A DNA stretch of 64,000 bases, from contig NZ_FNPL01000004.1 of NCBI RefSeq assembly GCF_900107305.1, positions 124,001 to 188,000 on the forward strand, in the 5' to 3' direction. This document shows, piece by piece, positions 36,927 to 45,706 of the stretch. A program made the position numbers and the translations under genes. The DNA comes from Thermoactinomyces sp. DSM 45892 (GTDB lineage: Bacteria; Bacillota; Bacilli; Thermoactinomycetales; Thermoactinomycetaceae). The notes below the pieces were generated by a model. It did no database searches, was not told the DNA's origin, and worked only from the letters and a program-made list of their open reading frames with translations. The first letter of the stretch is position 1. Each line of letters starts with the position of its first letter.

Positions 36927-37799
36927 ATGTTATCTCTGCAAACAACAGACTCCATGATAAATGGACTGAAAAGTATTGATATTCACGCAAACACTGTAGA
37001 TGAATTAGTAAAGCACGGGATTACTCATATTTTGGACAAAGGGGATCGGGTCTCAACGAGAGCGGGAGATGCTTTGCAAGCGTATGATGTGAATTATCTC
37101 TTACTAGACTCTAGGGATCGGGTGCATACGGCTCGTCCTCAAGCAATCAAATACTTTGCTAGAGAGTTATGCGCTTACTTCCAAGGAAGCCTGAAAGTGG
37201 ATGGCGGATTATCTAAAGCTTCAAAATTTTGGAACCATTTAGCTGATCAGAACGGAAATATTAATTCGAACTATGGTTACTATGTGTTTTATCAGCCTGT
37301 TCCAGATGTAAAAATTAGTAGCCAGTATGATTGGGTTATTAAACGTCTTTGTGATAACCGGGATTCAAGACGGGCTATTATCAATATAAACCAAGGGATG
37401 CACAAGACCGCGACAAAAGATTTTCCTTGTACAGTAGCCATTAATTATTTTATTAGAGAGGGTTTTTTGTGTTCGAAAGTATTCTCTCGCAGTACAGATG
37501 TGATCACTGGTTTGCCGTATGACATGGGCTTTTTTTCGTTTCTGACAGAGCTTGTCTATCAAGATTTAGTAGATAGAGGCGTACCAGATTTGAAGCTAGG
37601 CTATACCATGATGGCTAGTAACTTCACTCAAATCTATGATCGACATGCCGATAAAGCGCTTGATATTTCCGATAGCTTCGTACAGCAAGAATCGGTTATG
37701 ATGCCGAGGATTACAAATGCAAGTGAGGTATTGGAAGATATCTACAACGGTACTGCAAACAGTGAAGTGATGAAATGGGTTTATGAGAACGCTACGTAA
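36927..37799 (+). CDS. thymidylate synthase-family nucleotide hydroxymethylase, predicted cytosine-specific
   Basis: The 290-residue protein aligns with thymidylate synthase over the catalytic core: nucleophile Cys168 (DFPCTVAINYF), phosphate-binding Arg188-Ser189, Asp191 (FSRSTDVITG), and LPYDMGFF. At the position of E. coli TS Asn177 (31 residues after the cysteine) it has Asp199. This exchange is known to turn specificity from uracil to cytosine, as in T4 dCMP hydroxymethylase and MilA. TS His207 appears replaced by Gln235 (TQIYDRH). I infer a CMP or dCMP 5-hydroxymethylase of secondary metabolism, not ThyA. First gene of the cluster; GAGGGGGA ribosome binding site. Confidence 0.8.
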   Translation: MLSLQTTDSMINGLKSIDIHANTVDELVKHGITHILDKGDRVSTRAGDALQAYDVNYLLLDSRDRVHTARPQAIKYFARELCAYFQGSLKVDGGLSKASKFWNHLADQNGNINSNYGYYVFYQPVPDVKISSQYDWVIKRLCDNRDSRRAIININQGMHKTATKDFPCTVAINYFIREGFLCSKVFSRSTDVITGLPYDMGFFSFLTELVYQDLVDRGVPDLKLGYTMMASNFTQIYDRHADKALDISDSFVQQESVMMPRITNASEVLEDIYNGTANSEVMKWVYENAT

Positions 37800-37817
37800 G
37801 CAGATGGGAGATAAGCA

Positions 37818-38375
37818 ATGAGAATCTTACTAACTTCAACCAATGAGGCGAAACAAAAAGCACTGCAAAATATAGTCAACCGATTTTATGATCAGGCTAT
37901 CATCGAAACGATTTCGGTTGATTCAGGAGTGTCTAAAACACCAACCAATGATCAAGAAGCAATCCAAGGATGTTGGAATCGAATTGATCGAGCAAGGGAG
38001 ATCAAAGGCGATTACGATGCCTATGTATCGTTTGAAGGATTGATTTCCAATCATGAATTCGGGATGTTCTTATACGGATGGTGCTTGTTTGTTGACGGTA
38101 CGAAAAACGAATATGGCTTAGGGGCTAGTTCTCAAGTGATGGTTCCGCGATTTATCAGTAGCCAAATCTCGGCTGATGTAGAGTTTAGCGATGTAGTGAA
38201 AGCGGATTACCCCTCGCCACATCTTTCTAAAATGCCTGTGGTGGGAAGTAACGGTTTGTTTACGAATCTATGCTATACACGGGTTCAAGAGTTTGAGGAT
38301 GCTGCTTTATGTGCACTGGGATATCTTCATAATCCCGCTAATGTGGGGGATCAACGCTCTGTACCTCAAAAATAA
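37818..38375 (+). CDS. DUF84 (YjjX-type) non-canonical NTP phosphatase
   Basis: A 185-residue member of the inosine/xanthosine triphosphatase family. Seen are the N-terminal TSTNEAKQKALQNI, VDSGVSKTPTNDQEAIQGCWNR (~36-57, a family hallmark) and YVSFEGLIS (~74), where the family usually has VGLEGG. ITPase-like enzymes of this fold remove abnormal nucleoside triphosphates. In this cluster it may destroy the triphosphate of the modified pyrimidine so that it does not enter RNA, or supply the monophosphate. It starts 19 bp after the TS-like gene behind GGGAG. Confidence 0.75.
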   Translation: MRILLTSTNEAKQKALQNIVNRFYDQAIIETISVDSGVSKTPTNDQEAIQGCWNRIDRAREIKGDYDAYVSFEGLISNHEFGMFLYGWCLFVDGTKNEYGLGASSQVMVPRFISSQISADVEFSDVVKADYPSPHLSKMPVVGSNGLFTNLCYTRVQEFEDAALCALGYLHNPANVGDQRSVPQK

Positions 38376-38396
38376 ACAGGCTAGGATGATCGGGAT

Positions 38397-39746
38397 ATGG
38401 ATCTAGTCATCAAAAACACTCATTTTCTGGATCGTACTTTCCAGATTCGCTTTGGTTCCATCGTGGTAGAGAAGCAAAAAATAAAGCGGATTTTCTACAG
38501 TGAGTCGGAAGTAGGAACCTTTTTAGCAGAGAGTGGTTTCTCTGGTGGGGTTGTGGATGGTGCGAATCTCGTATGTATTCCTGGATTGACAAATGCCCAT
38601 CTACATCCGAGTAAAGATTTATATCGAGGTCTTTTTTTAGGACAATCACTTCCTACGATTCTTTCTTTGATCCATCAGCAAAACAGCCAAGAGTCAGACG
38701 AGGACCAGTATTGGGCCTCCTTGTATAGCTATAAGCGAATGATTCAAATGGGCGTCACCACAGTTGGTGTCTTTACCAGTCGATACCAACCTGACTTAAA
38801 AGCGGCAGAGGCATCCGGGATTCGTTGTTTTATCACGTATGCTGTCAATGAAAAGTGGAATGGGGATGGCGTATCGCCCCAAGTGATTTCAGATGAACAA
38901 GCATTTAAGCGTGTGGAGAGCTTTTTGGCGAGTGACAGAAGTGAACGTATTTCACTTTCCATCGGGACTTCGTCTGAATTAACTTCGTCCCCTCAGTTTA
39001 TGAAAGATCTTTACGAGGTGGCCAAGCGAAATGAAGTATTGTTTTCACTACATGTGAGTGAAGGTGAAACACAATCGAACAAATGTAGAGAAGTACATGG
39101 TTTACACAGTGTTGAATTTCTAAACAGTCTTAACCTATTGACTGAAAACACTTTGTTGATTCATGCTTCTTTTCTAACTCCAAAAGAAGTTGAATTAGTA
39201 GCAAATGTACCTGTGAGGCTAGTAAGTTGTCCGTTAGCGAATGCTTTTGCCCAGTCTGGATTATTCGAGTTACTAAAATTGAATGACGGGAAATGTAGCA
39301 TCGGACTCGGAACGGATGCTGGGATGATCAACCCACAAAATAACTTGATGGCAGATGCACTCTTTTCTTATTTTTCACAGCGTGTGATGAGTAGAGAAAA
39401 GCAAGTAGACTTCGAGAGCATTTTTAAAATGATCACGGTGGCGGGTGCTCAGGCCCTTGGCTTAGAGCGTGTTGGAGTGATTGAAGAGGGCTGGGAAGCA
39501 GACATAGCGGTCTTCTCTATTCCGGACCATGCCCCGATCGATGAATATAATCCGTTGCTTTTGATCTCCGAGATCCTAATGACATCGTTGGCGAGATATG
39601 TGGTGATCGGTGGGGAGCTTGTGATTGACGATTATGAGTTTAAGCGGATGGATGAGGGGTTTTTAAATCAGAAATTCTATGGCATTAAATCGAGATTAGC
39701 AACTCCGCTGATGGAGCACTTGCAGGCATTTGAAGCAGGTGAGTAG
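38397..39746 (+). CDS. amidohydrolase, cytosine/SAH deaminase-like
   Basis: A 449-residue metal-dependent hydrolase of the AtzA/TRZ/MtaD/SsnA group. The metal ligands are visible: NAHLHPSKDLYRG (HxH, ~66), LHVSEGE (~217), LLIHASFL (~250) and GLGTDAGM (~301). Members hydrolyse amino groups or chlorine from purine, pyrimidine or triazine rings. In this cluster deamination of a 5-substituted cytosine is the natural guess, though N-formimino or guanine-type substrates are equally possible. It begins 21 bp after the NTPase gene, within the same operon. Confidence 0.85.
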   Translation: MDLVIKNTHFLDRTFQIRFGSIVVEKQKIKRIFYSESEVGTFLAESGFSGGVVDGANLVCIPGLTNAHLHPSKDLYRGLFLGQSLPTILSLIHQQNSQESDEDQYWASLYSYKRMIQMGVTTVGVFTSRYQPDLKAAEASGIRCFITYAVNEKWNGDGVSPQVISDEQAFKRVESFLASDRSERISLSIGTSSELTSSPQFMKDLYEVAKRNEVLFSLHVSEGETQSNKCREVHGLHSVEFLNSLNLLTENTLLIHASFLTPKEVELVANVPVRLVSCPLANAFAQSGLFELLKLNDGKCSIGLGTDAGMINPQNNLMADALFSYFSQRVMSREKQVDFESIFKMITVAGAQALGLERVGVIEEGWEADIAVFSIPDHAPIDEYNPLLLISEILMTSLARYVVIGGELVIDDYEFKRMDEGFLNQKFYGIKSRLATPLMEHLQAFEAGE

Positions 39747-39819
39747 TTGCATATTAGCAGACAACGCTATTTTGATGCAGAGTTGGTAGTGGGTTGAGTA
39801 ACTAGATATCGGATCTAGA

Positions 39820-39885
39820 CCGGGTTATGTATCTGCCTACAGCTCAAATAGTAAGCCAGCGAAGATGTGTAGGAAGTCCGCTCCA
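39820..39885 (+). repeat. partial copy (5' part) of a dispersed intergenic element
   Basis: The stretch with ACAGCTCAAATAGTAAG, GCGAAGATGTG and AAGTCCGCTCCA matches 49446-49514. It lies in the 215 bp gap inside the cluster, followed by a small hairpin (TTCTGAC/GTCAGAA, 39899-39927). Confidence 0.65.
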
Positions 39886-39961
39886 GAGTGAGCGATTCTT
39901 CTGACCCTGATTAATAGTGAGTCAGAAAGTTTGATATGAATTAGTAAGGGAGTCGGGTACA

Positions 39962-41230
39962 TTGAGTCAAGAGAAAAGAAGAATCATGGTTGTGGAGCCG
40001 AATTGTTCAGGTGGTATCGAGCTATTGAAGAGTGCGAGAAGAATGGGTGTTGAGGTTCATGTGGTTACGCATGAAGACTTGTACCAGCAAAACTATTCCG
40101 CTGAGTTGAAAGAAATGATTGATCATACGCTGTTTACGAACTTCTGTGTGGAAGCAGAAGCGATAGCAGATATGGTTGAGTATGGCAAGAAAATAGGGAT
40201 TGAGGGAGTTGTAGCAGGCTTTGAGTTCGTGTCTGATATGACGGTAAAAGTAGCGAGTGAATTAGGCTTGCCTACTCATGATCCGCTAAAATGTGAGGCG
40301 CTGAGAAGAAAAGATTTGATGCATCAACATTTTGTAGCGAATCAAGTTGCTTGCGCGAAATCGATCATTGTTCAAAAGTGGGATGAGTGTATCGCGGCGG
40401 CGCTTGAAATCGGCTATCCAGTTGTGATTAAGCCTTCTTCTAATGCAGGATCATGCAGTGTTTTTAAAGTGAATAGTGAAGAAGAGTTAAAGAAAGCATT
40501 TGAAGTGATTCATGCGAATAATGTGGAGTTCCCTCACGGTATGGCTCTGGATGATCATATGTTGATCCAAGAGTTCTTATCTGGGCCCGAGGTGAGTGTG
40601 GAAGTCGTTGTGTTCAATGGCGACGTTAGCGTACTGGCCATTACAGATAAAACGACTACTACAGGAAATTACTTTGCCGAGATTGGCCACACTCTACCGT
40701 CTAAGTTATATCCTCGTGAACAGAAACTCGTGGTAGATATGACGAAGCTGGCTGTTCATTCTCTCGGATTGAAAAATGGGATTGGTCATGTCGAATTGAA
40801 GCTGACGAAGGATGGCGTGAAAATTATTGAAGTAGGGGCGAGAATGCCAGGGGATAAGATTCCGAATCTCTTATTACACGCTTGTGGAATCGATGAGGGC
40901 ATCGTCTATATTCAAGCTTCGATAGGGCAATTTCCGGATGTGACACCGAGGAACCATCAGTTTGCGGCGATCCAGTTTATCACGAGCGATTGCGAAGGGG
41001 TAATCGAATCGATTGGTAGATTGGAAGGAATCCAAAATGTTTCTTCAAACGGGGAAGAAGGAATCGTGGACGTCGAGATCTATGTAGAAGAAGGACAAAA
41101 AATCGGGGTCCCGATTAACAATATTGACCGAATTGGCCATATTATTGCAGTTTCCAATAGCTATGAAAGAGCGTCTGCTTTATGTTCGGAAGCATTAGAA
41201 AAAATCGAATTGCAAATCGTGGAGCAATAA
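39962..41230 (+). CDS. ATP-grasp ligase 1 of the cluster
   Basis: A 422-residue ATP-grasp enzyme. The pre-ATP-grasp Rossmann part (RIMVVEPNCSGGIELLKSAR) is followed by the nucleotide-binding IGYPVVIKPSSNAGS (~149-163), the adenine-linker region MLIQEFLSGPEVSVEV (~200) and the metal site KIIEVGARMPGDKIP (~290). Such ligases couple a carboxylate to an amine through an acyl phosphate. In the metal-site loop it has Asp where its neighbour has Gly (MPGDK versus MPGGK). TTG 39962 follows GGGAG. It is a tandem duplicate of the next gene, roughly three quarters identical by eye. Confidence 0.85.
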   Translation: MSQEKRRIMVVEPNCSGGIELLKSARRMGVEVHVVTHEDLYQQNYSAELKEMIDHTLFTNFCVEAEAIADMVEYGKKIGIEGVVAGFEFVSDMTVKVASELGLPTHDPLKCEALRRKDLMHQHFVANQVACAKSIIVQKWDECIAAALEIGYPVVIKPSSNAGSCSVFKVNSEEELKKAFEVIHANNVEFPHGMALDDHMLIQEFLSGPEVSVEVVVFNGDVSVLAITDKTTTTGNYFAEIGHTLPSKLYPREQKLVVDMTKLAVHSLGLKNGIGHVELKLTKDGVKIIEVGARMPGDKIPNLLLHACGIDEGIVYIQASIGQFPDVTPRNHQFAAIQFITSDCEGVIESIGRLEGIQNVSSNGEEGIVDVEIYVEEGQKIGVPINNIDRIGHIIAVSNSYERASALCSEALEKIELQIVEQ

Positions 41231-41268
41231 TTGTAGTTTAGTTGAGCTGATGATGAGGAGCGGAAAAG

Positions 41269-42534
41269 ATGGTTCAAGAGAAACGGAAGATCATGATCAT
41301 CGAACCACATTGCTCAGGTGGCATTGAGCTATTGAAGAGTGCGAGGCGAATGGGTGTGGAGGTACATGCGGTTACGCATGAAGATTTGTATCAACATAGC
41401 TATTCCGATGCGGTAAAGGAAATGATTGACTATACGCTATTTACGAACTTTTGTGAAGAAATGGAAGCGGTTTCAGATATCGTAGCATATGGCAAAAAAG
41501 TGGGGATTGAAGGGGTCGTAGCAGGTTTCGAGTTTGTGACCGACTTAGCGGTGAAAGTGGCGAATGAATTACATCTACCAACTCATGATGTGTCAAAGTG
41601 TGAGGCACTGAGAAGAAAAGATTTGATGCATCAGTTTTTTGCAGAACATCAGGTTTCCTGTGCCAAAACGATTGTAGTTCAAACATGGGATGAATGCAGC
41701 ACGGCGGCGCTTGAAATCGGCTATCCAGTTGTGATTAAGCCATCTTCCAATGCAGGGTCATGTAGTGTTTTTAAAGTAAGCAGTGTACAAGAGCTAAGGA
41801 AAGCTTTTGAAATCATCAGGCAGAATAATGTGGAGTTTCCGCATGATATGCCCCTTGATGACCACATCTTGATCCAAGAGTATTTATCTGGGCAGGAAGT
41901 CAGTGTAGAAGTGGCGATTTATAATGGAGAGATCAGTGTACTGGCGATTACGGACAAGATGACGACTTCAGGTAATCACTTTGCTGAAATCGGCCATACG
42001 CTTCCTTCTCATTTAGACACTCTGGAGCAAAAGAAGATCACAGATATGACGAAATGTGCCGTTCGCTCCCTCGGATTGAATAATGGAATTGCTCATGTTG
42101 AAGTGAAACTGACGCAAGATGGTGCGAAGATTATTGAAGTAGGGGCAAGGATGCCAGGTGGGAAAATTCCTTGTCTCCTACTACACGCTTGCGGAATGGA
42201 TGAGGGGATTATCTATATTCAAACCTCTTTAGGACGATGTCCGGATGTCTCCCCTCGAAACGATCAATTCGCAGCTATCCGTTTTATTACCAGCGAAAAA
42301 GAAGGGGTTATTGAATCGATTGGTCGACTTGAGGAAATCCAGAAAGTTTCTACAGATGGGCAGGAAGGCATTGTGGATATCGAGATATATGCTAGAGAAG
42401 GAGAAAAAATCGGTGTCCCGATTAACAACATCGACCGAATCGGCCATATCATTTCCGTTTCGAATCATTATGAAAAGGCATCTGCTCTATGTTCGGAAGC
42501 ACTAGAAAAAATTGAATTGAAAATTGCTGAGTAG
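41269..42534 (+). CDS. ATP-grasp ligase 2 of the cluster
   Basis: The tandem paralogue of the preceding gene, 421 residues, with the same blocks: IMIIEPHCSGGIELLKS, IGYPVVIKPSSNAGSCS, HILIQEYLSGQEVSVEV and IIEVGARMPGGKIP. The canonical Gly-Gly of the metal loop is present. Conservation is strong in the ATP-binding core, while the lid and substrate-facing segments differ (for example QTWDECSTA versus QKWDECIAA). Two related ligases next to each other suggest successive additions of similar building blocks. The 38 bp spacing and GAGG-type ribosome binding site fit one operon. Confidence 0.85.
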   Translation: MVQEKRKIMIIEPHCSGGIELLKSARRMGVEVHAVTHEDLYQHSYSDAVKEMIDYTLFTNFCEEMEAVSDIVAYGKKVGIEGVVAGFEFVTDLAVKVANELHLPTHDVSKCEALRRKDLMHQFFAEHQVSCAKTIVVQTWDECSTAALEIGYPVVIKPSSNAGSCSVFKVSSVQELRKAFEIIRQNNVEFPHDMPLDDHILIQEYLSGQEVSVEVAIYNGEISVLAITDKMTTSGNHFAEIGHTLPSHLDTLEQKKITDMTKCAVRSLGLNNGIAHVEVKLTQDGAKIIEVGARMPGGKIPCLLLHACGMDEGIIYIQTSLGRCPDVSPRNDQFAAIRFITSEKEGVIESIGRLEEIQKVSTDGQEGIVDIEIYAREGEKIGVPINNIDRIGHIISVSNHYEKASALCSEALEKIELKIAE

Positions 42535-42546
42535 AGGTGGACATCG

Positions 42547-43788
42547 ATGAGGATCGCATTTACTCGATCAGTAGATATCGGACAGGCGCAACCTTTTTTA
42601 CGAAATATTCGAACGTATGTTCAGGATAAAGAACATCGGATCAAACTCTTCTATACAGATGGTGAATGCAATCAAGAGATGTTTCCGGGGGAGATGGAGA
42701 AAGTACCGACTGATGTCTCCTGTGAAATACTCGTTGAAAAAATCATGGATTGGAAAGCAGATGTTGTGATATCGATCTCCCTCCCAGATGATAATAGCTT
42801 GCGCGATGCATGTGTGAAGGAAATCTTGATGGAGAAGCATCAGATTCCGATGATTATGCACTCGATGGAAGCGACCGCGATCATGTGTAATAAGTGGGAG
42901 ACGAAGGGATTTTTACGTAATTTGGGATACGCCGTTACAGATGGGTTCTTAATTCAGGGTGATTTAATAAACGATCGGGGTATTCGATACCACTCCTATC
43001 GCGATTTCATTTTTAATAAAGTGCAGAAAATGGGCTTCCCGATTATCGTGAAACCACTGTGGGACTCGATGTCCTGTGGCATTCAGATTATGGATACGAT
43101 GGAGGAACTGCGGGATTATATAACCACGAATCCCCCAACGGCTGATGTGTTAGTAGAGCAATTTATCGAGGGAGAGTTATTCGGGATCGAAGTACTCGGT
43201 TGTGATGGGCATTATCGTTGCCAACCGTTGGTAAGGAAGTGTTCAAACTCAGTTCGTAACCTATTTCCATTTGATCACCTCCGATTTGCTCCTTTTACCA
43301 ATGAATCTTATCCGATTCAAGAATTGGAGGAAATGGTTTTAAATATTGCCTCTAAATTAGAGGTAAGTGGTTCAATCGATGTAGAATTAATATATAAGGA
43401 CGGAATTTTTTACATCATCGAGATCAATCCCCGAATCTCCGGGATGACGAATCTGTCGTCTGCTGTTTCCGGACATAATGCGTTCCAATGCCTTCTGGAA
43501 ATGGCAGAGGGCGAATGGGTGAATCAGTATCGCCTACCGAAGAAGGATCGATTTGTAGCTGAGTTTCCGTTGGAGAATATGACGCCTACTATTGCGGAGC
43601 GGACGTTAAACCGGGATGATGTGGTTCATGTAAGCTTTAATCGTTATCATGACGGTAGAACGCAGTACAAGATGATGCTTAGCGCGATAGATGCGGAAGA
43701 TTGTTTCTCGAAATTAATGGGGTTAAATGAAGAAAATAAGATCGTTCCAACTCATATTATCGAGGAATTACGATGCAGTATGACGTAA
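42547..43788 (+). CDS. ATP-grasp ligase 3 of the cluster
   Basis: A 413-residue ATP-grasp ligase of a different branch, closer to D-Ala-D-Ala ligase or biotin carboxylase-type folds. Visible are GFPIIVKPLWDSMSCG (~165), VLVEQFIEGELFGIEV (~203) and the classical metal motif YIIEINPRISGMTN (~294). The N-terminal domain has VVISISLPDDNSLRD. It starts 12 bp after ligase 2 and is followed by a 13-bp hairpin (43794-43830). Its substrate cannot be read from the sequence; context suggests an amino acid or modified base carrying a carboxylate. Confidence 0.85.
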   Translation: MRIAFTRSVDIGQAQPFLRNIRTYVQDKEHRIKLFYTDGECNQEMFPGEMEKVPTDVSCEILVEKIMDWKADVVISISLPDDNSLRDACVKEILMEKHQIPMIMHSMEATAIMCNKWETKGFLRNLGYAVTDGFLIQGDLINDRGIRYHSYRDFIFNKVQKMGFPIIVKPLWDSMSCGIQIMDTMEELRDYITTNPPTADVLVEQFIEGELFGIEVLGCDGHYRCQPLVRKCSNSVRNLFPFDHLRFAPFTNESYPIQELEEMVLNIASKLEVSGSIDVELIYKDGIFYIIEINPRISGMTNLSSAVSGHNAFQCLLEMAEGEWVNQYRLPKKDRFVAEFPLENMTPTIAERTLNRDDVVHVSFNRYHDGRTQYKMMLSAIDAEDCFSKLMGLNEENKIVPTHIIEELRCSMT

Positions 43789-43793
43789 TAAGA

Positions 43794-43830
43794 ATAGATG
43801 GGACTATGAATCCAATCTAGTCCCATCTAT
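43794..43830 (+). terminator. hairpin within the cluster, possible partial terminator
   Basis: ATAGATGGGACTA (43794-43806) pairs perfectly with 43818-43830, then CTTC. It splits ligase 3 from the exporter and may lower expression of the second half or mark a unit border. Confidence 0.5.
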
Positions 43831-43856
43831 CTTCATGTAGCGAATTGAGGTGTAGT

Positions 43857-45083
43857 ATGAAGAGTCTCTTCCGAAATAATTTACAACTATTTCTATTAGC
43901 AGATTTAATATGTCAATTTGGCGCTGGGATTACACTTGGAACCTTAAACTGGCTTGTGCTCGATCATATGGGGAAAAATGAGCTGGTTAGTTATGTGTTT
44001 GGTGTAAACGTGGTCTGCGGTTTGTTGATTTCATTCTTTTCTGGATTGATCGTCGACCGTTTTGATAAGAAGGCAGTTGTAATCTGGTCCAATGTTTTTC
44101 GGATTGCCTTGACACTGATTACGCTGTTGTTATTTTTATTTACCGGTTTCCACTATAGTTACGTCTTCCTCTTAGCGATCAGCAATGGAATCGGATGGAA
44201 TATTTACTTTCCAGCTACGAAGGCGCTCCTCCAAAGCATTACGGCAAAGGGAGGGAATGTGTTAAAAGGAAATTCAGGTGCGGAAATCGCGATGCAAGTA
44301 GGGATGTTTTCGGCAGGTGCGGTCGGAGGATTGCTCTATAAAAACCTAGGATTTAATACGATTTTGATAATTAATATTGTGATGTTTGTCATCGCCAGTT
44401 TATTAGTAAAATGGATCTCGGTTGAGACAACTCCAGCTAAAACGGGGTTAAAACTGGCTCATTTAAAAGAAGACTTTGTGGATGGTTTCAAGTATTTCCG
44501 TCATCGTTCCGCGATCTTCTTGCTCGGTATCACGATGTTTATCCCATTTGTAGCAGCAGGTTTGATTAATGTGTCGCTCCCGGGCTATGTAAGTACCTTT
44601 TTACATGAGGATTCTGTCACATTCGGGCTGATTACCATGTGTTATGGGATTGGCGCCTGTATCTCCGGTTTGATTATCATGAATCTCTCTTCTAAGATCT
44701 CGCGAAAAGGGTTAGTGCTTGCTGGGTTCATTATCGCGATCCTCTGCGGGGGACTCATGTTTGTAAATCACAGTGTTGCGATCGCTTGCTTTAATAACAT
44801 GATGTTTGGATTCTGCGGCTCGGGGATTCGGATCATTATGTATTCGGAAGTGATGGAAAAACTGCCGTCTGAATACATCGGTAGAGCGATGTCGATCTGG
44901 AATGTGATTGGAATGGCCTTACAAATCGGCTGTACGTATGTAGTAGGGAAATCGATGGATGTATGGGGTGCGCAGTACGGCTTCTTAATCCTATCAAGTG
45001 TGATGATGCTTGGTTTTCTCATCTATGGTCTCTCGAACCGAATGGGTAAGAAGAGTAGCAGTAGTAGCACAATGGCTGGATAG
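43857..45083 (+). CDS. MFS exporter of the cluster
   Basis: About 12 hydrophobic segments over 408 residues. The loop between helices 2 and 3 carries GLIVDRFDKKAVVIW (~60-74), the motif A of major facilitator proteins related to EntS/MFS_3 drug and siderophore exporters. The likely job is to export the cluster product and give self-resistance. ATG 43857 is chosen (TTGAGGTGTAGT before it); upstream TTG 43845 overlaps the ribosome binding site. Confidence 0.85.
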   Translation: MKSLFRNNLQLFLLADLICQFGAGITLGTLNWLVLDHMGKNELVSYVFGVNVVCGLLISFFSGLIVDRFDKKAVVIWSNVFRIALTLITLLLFLFTGFHYSYVFLLAISNGIGWNIYFPATKALLQSITAKGGNVLKGNSGAEIAMQVGMFSAGAVGGLLYKNLGFNTILIINIVMFVIASLLVKWISVETTPAKTGLKLAHLKEDFVDGFKYFRHRSAIFLLGITMFIPFVAAGLINVSLPGYVSTFLHEDSVTFGLITMCYGIGACISGLIIMNLSSKISRKGLVLAGFIIAILCGGLMFVNHSVAIACFNNMMFGFCGSGIRIIMYSEVMEKLPSEYIGRAMSIWNVIGMALQIGCTYVVGKSMDVWGAQYGFLILSSVMMLGFLIYGLSNRMGKKSSSSSTMAG

Positions 45084-45095
45084 GGGGATACAGAT

Positions 45096-45677
45096 ATGAT
45101 AGCAAAGCTCAAAGAAGAAAGCCCACCTTTGATTTGTTGCTTTTGTGGTGCTAGAACGGGTAACGATCCCATGTGGATGGAACAAGCCGAGATAGCAGGA
45201 AGAAAGCTAGCAGAGGCTGGCTTCGGTATCGTGTATGGTGGTGGTACCGTTGGAATGATGGGGAGATTAGCAGATGAGGTAGCAGTTAGCGGTGGCAGGG
45301 TCGTAGGGGTTTTGCCTGATTTCCTCAAGCATCAAGAGGCGGAAGGCAGGGCACGAGCCTCTACGATCTTTACCCAAAGCATGCATGAGCGAAAAAATAC
45401 AATGTATCAATTAGCATCCGGCTTCTTAGCTATGCCGGGTGGAATCGGTACCTTTGATGAACTATGTGAGACGATTGCATGGTTAAAGATTGGCATACAT
45501 GAAGCCCCTCTCTATATATGGAATATCCATCATTTTTTTGATCCGTTTATCCTGTTGCTTGATAATTTGAAGCATCACGGCTTTTTGAACGATGATGATA
45601 TGACCAAAGTAAAGATTGTCGATGACATTGATACGATTGTTTCTTCATTAAAGGGAGCAATTTCCATTCATAAATAG
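45096..45677 (+). CDS. LOG-family nucleotide 5'-monophosphate phosphoribohydrolase
   Basis: A 193-residue protein with the LOG signatures GIVYGGGTVGMMG (~44-56), MHERK (96-100) and PGGIGTFDE (114-122). LOG enzymes cleave nucleoside 5'-monophosphates into base and ribose 5-phosphate; the family was formerly mis-labelled lysine decarboxylase. Next to a predicted CMP hydroxymethylase it most simply releases 5-hydroxymethylcytosine from its nucleotide, the role MilB plays in mildiomycin synthesis with an unrelated fold. 12 bp after the exporter gene. Confidence 0.88.
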   Translation: MIAKLKEESPPLICCFCGARTGNDPMWMEQAEIAGRKLAEAGFGIVYGGGTVGMMGRLADEVAVSGGRVVGVLPDFLKHQEAEGRARASTIFTQSMHERKNTMYQLASGFLAMPGGIGTFDELCETIAWLKIGIHEAPLYIWNIHHFFDPFILLLDNLKHHGFLNDDDMTKVKIVDDIDTIVSSLKGAISIHK

Positions 45678-45706
45678 TAAATTTCCTGACTTAGTGGAGG
45701 TACACG

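Noticed and set aside
36927-37799. Housekeeping thymidylate synthase (thyA/thyB)
   Set aside because: The base-specificity residue is Asp instead of Asn, the His of HxY is missing, and the gene is embedded in a biosynthetic cluster rather than next to dihydrofolate reductase.
45096-45677. Lysine decarboxylase
   Set aside because: Older annotation name for this family. PGGxGTxxE and the RK pair are those of LOG phosphoribohydrolases; there is no PLP site.
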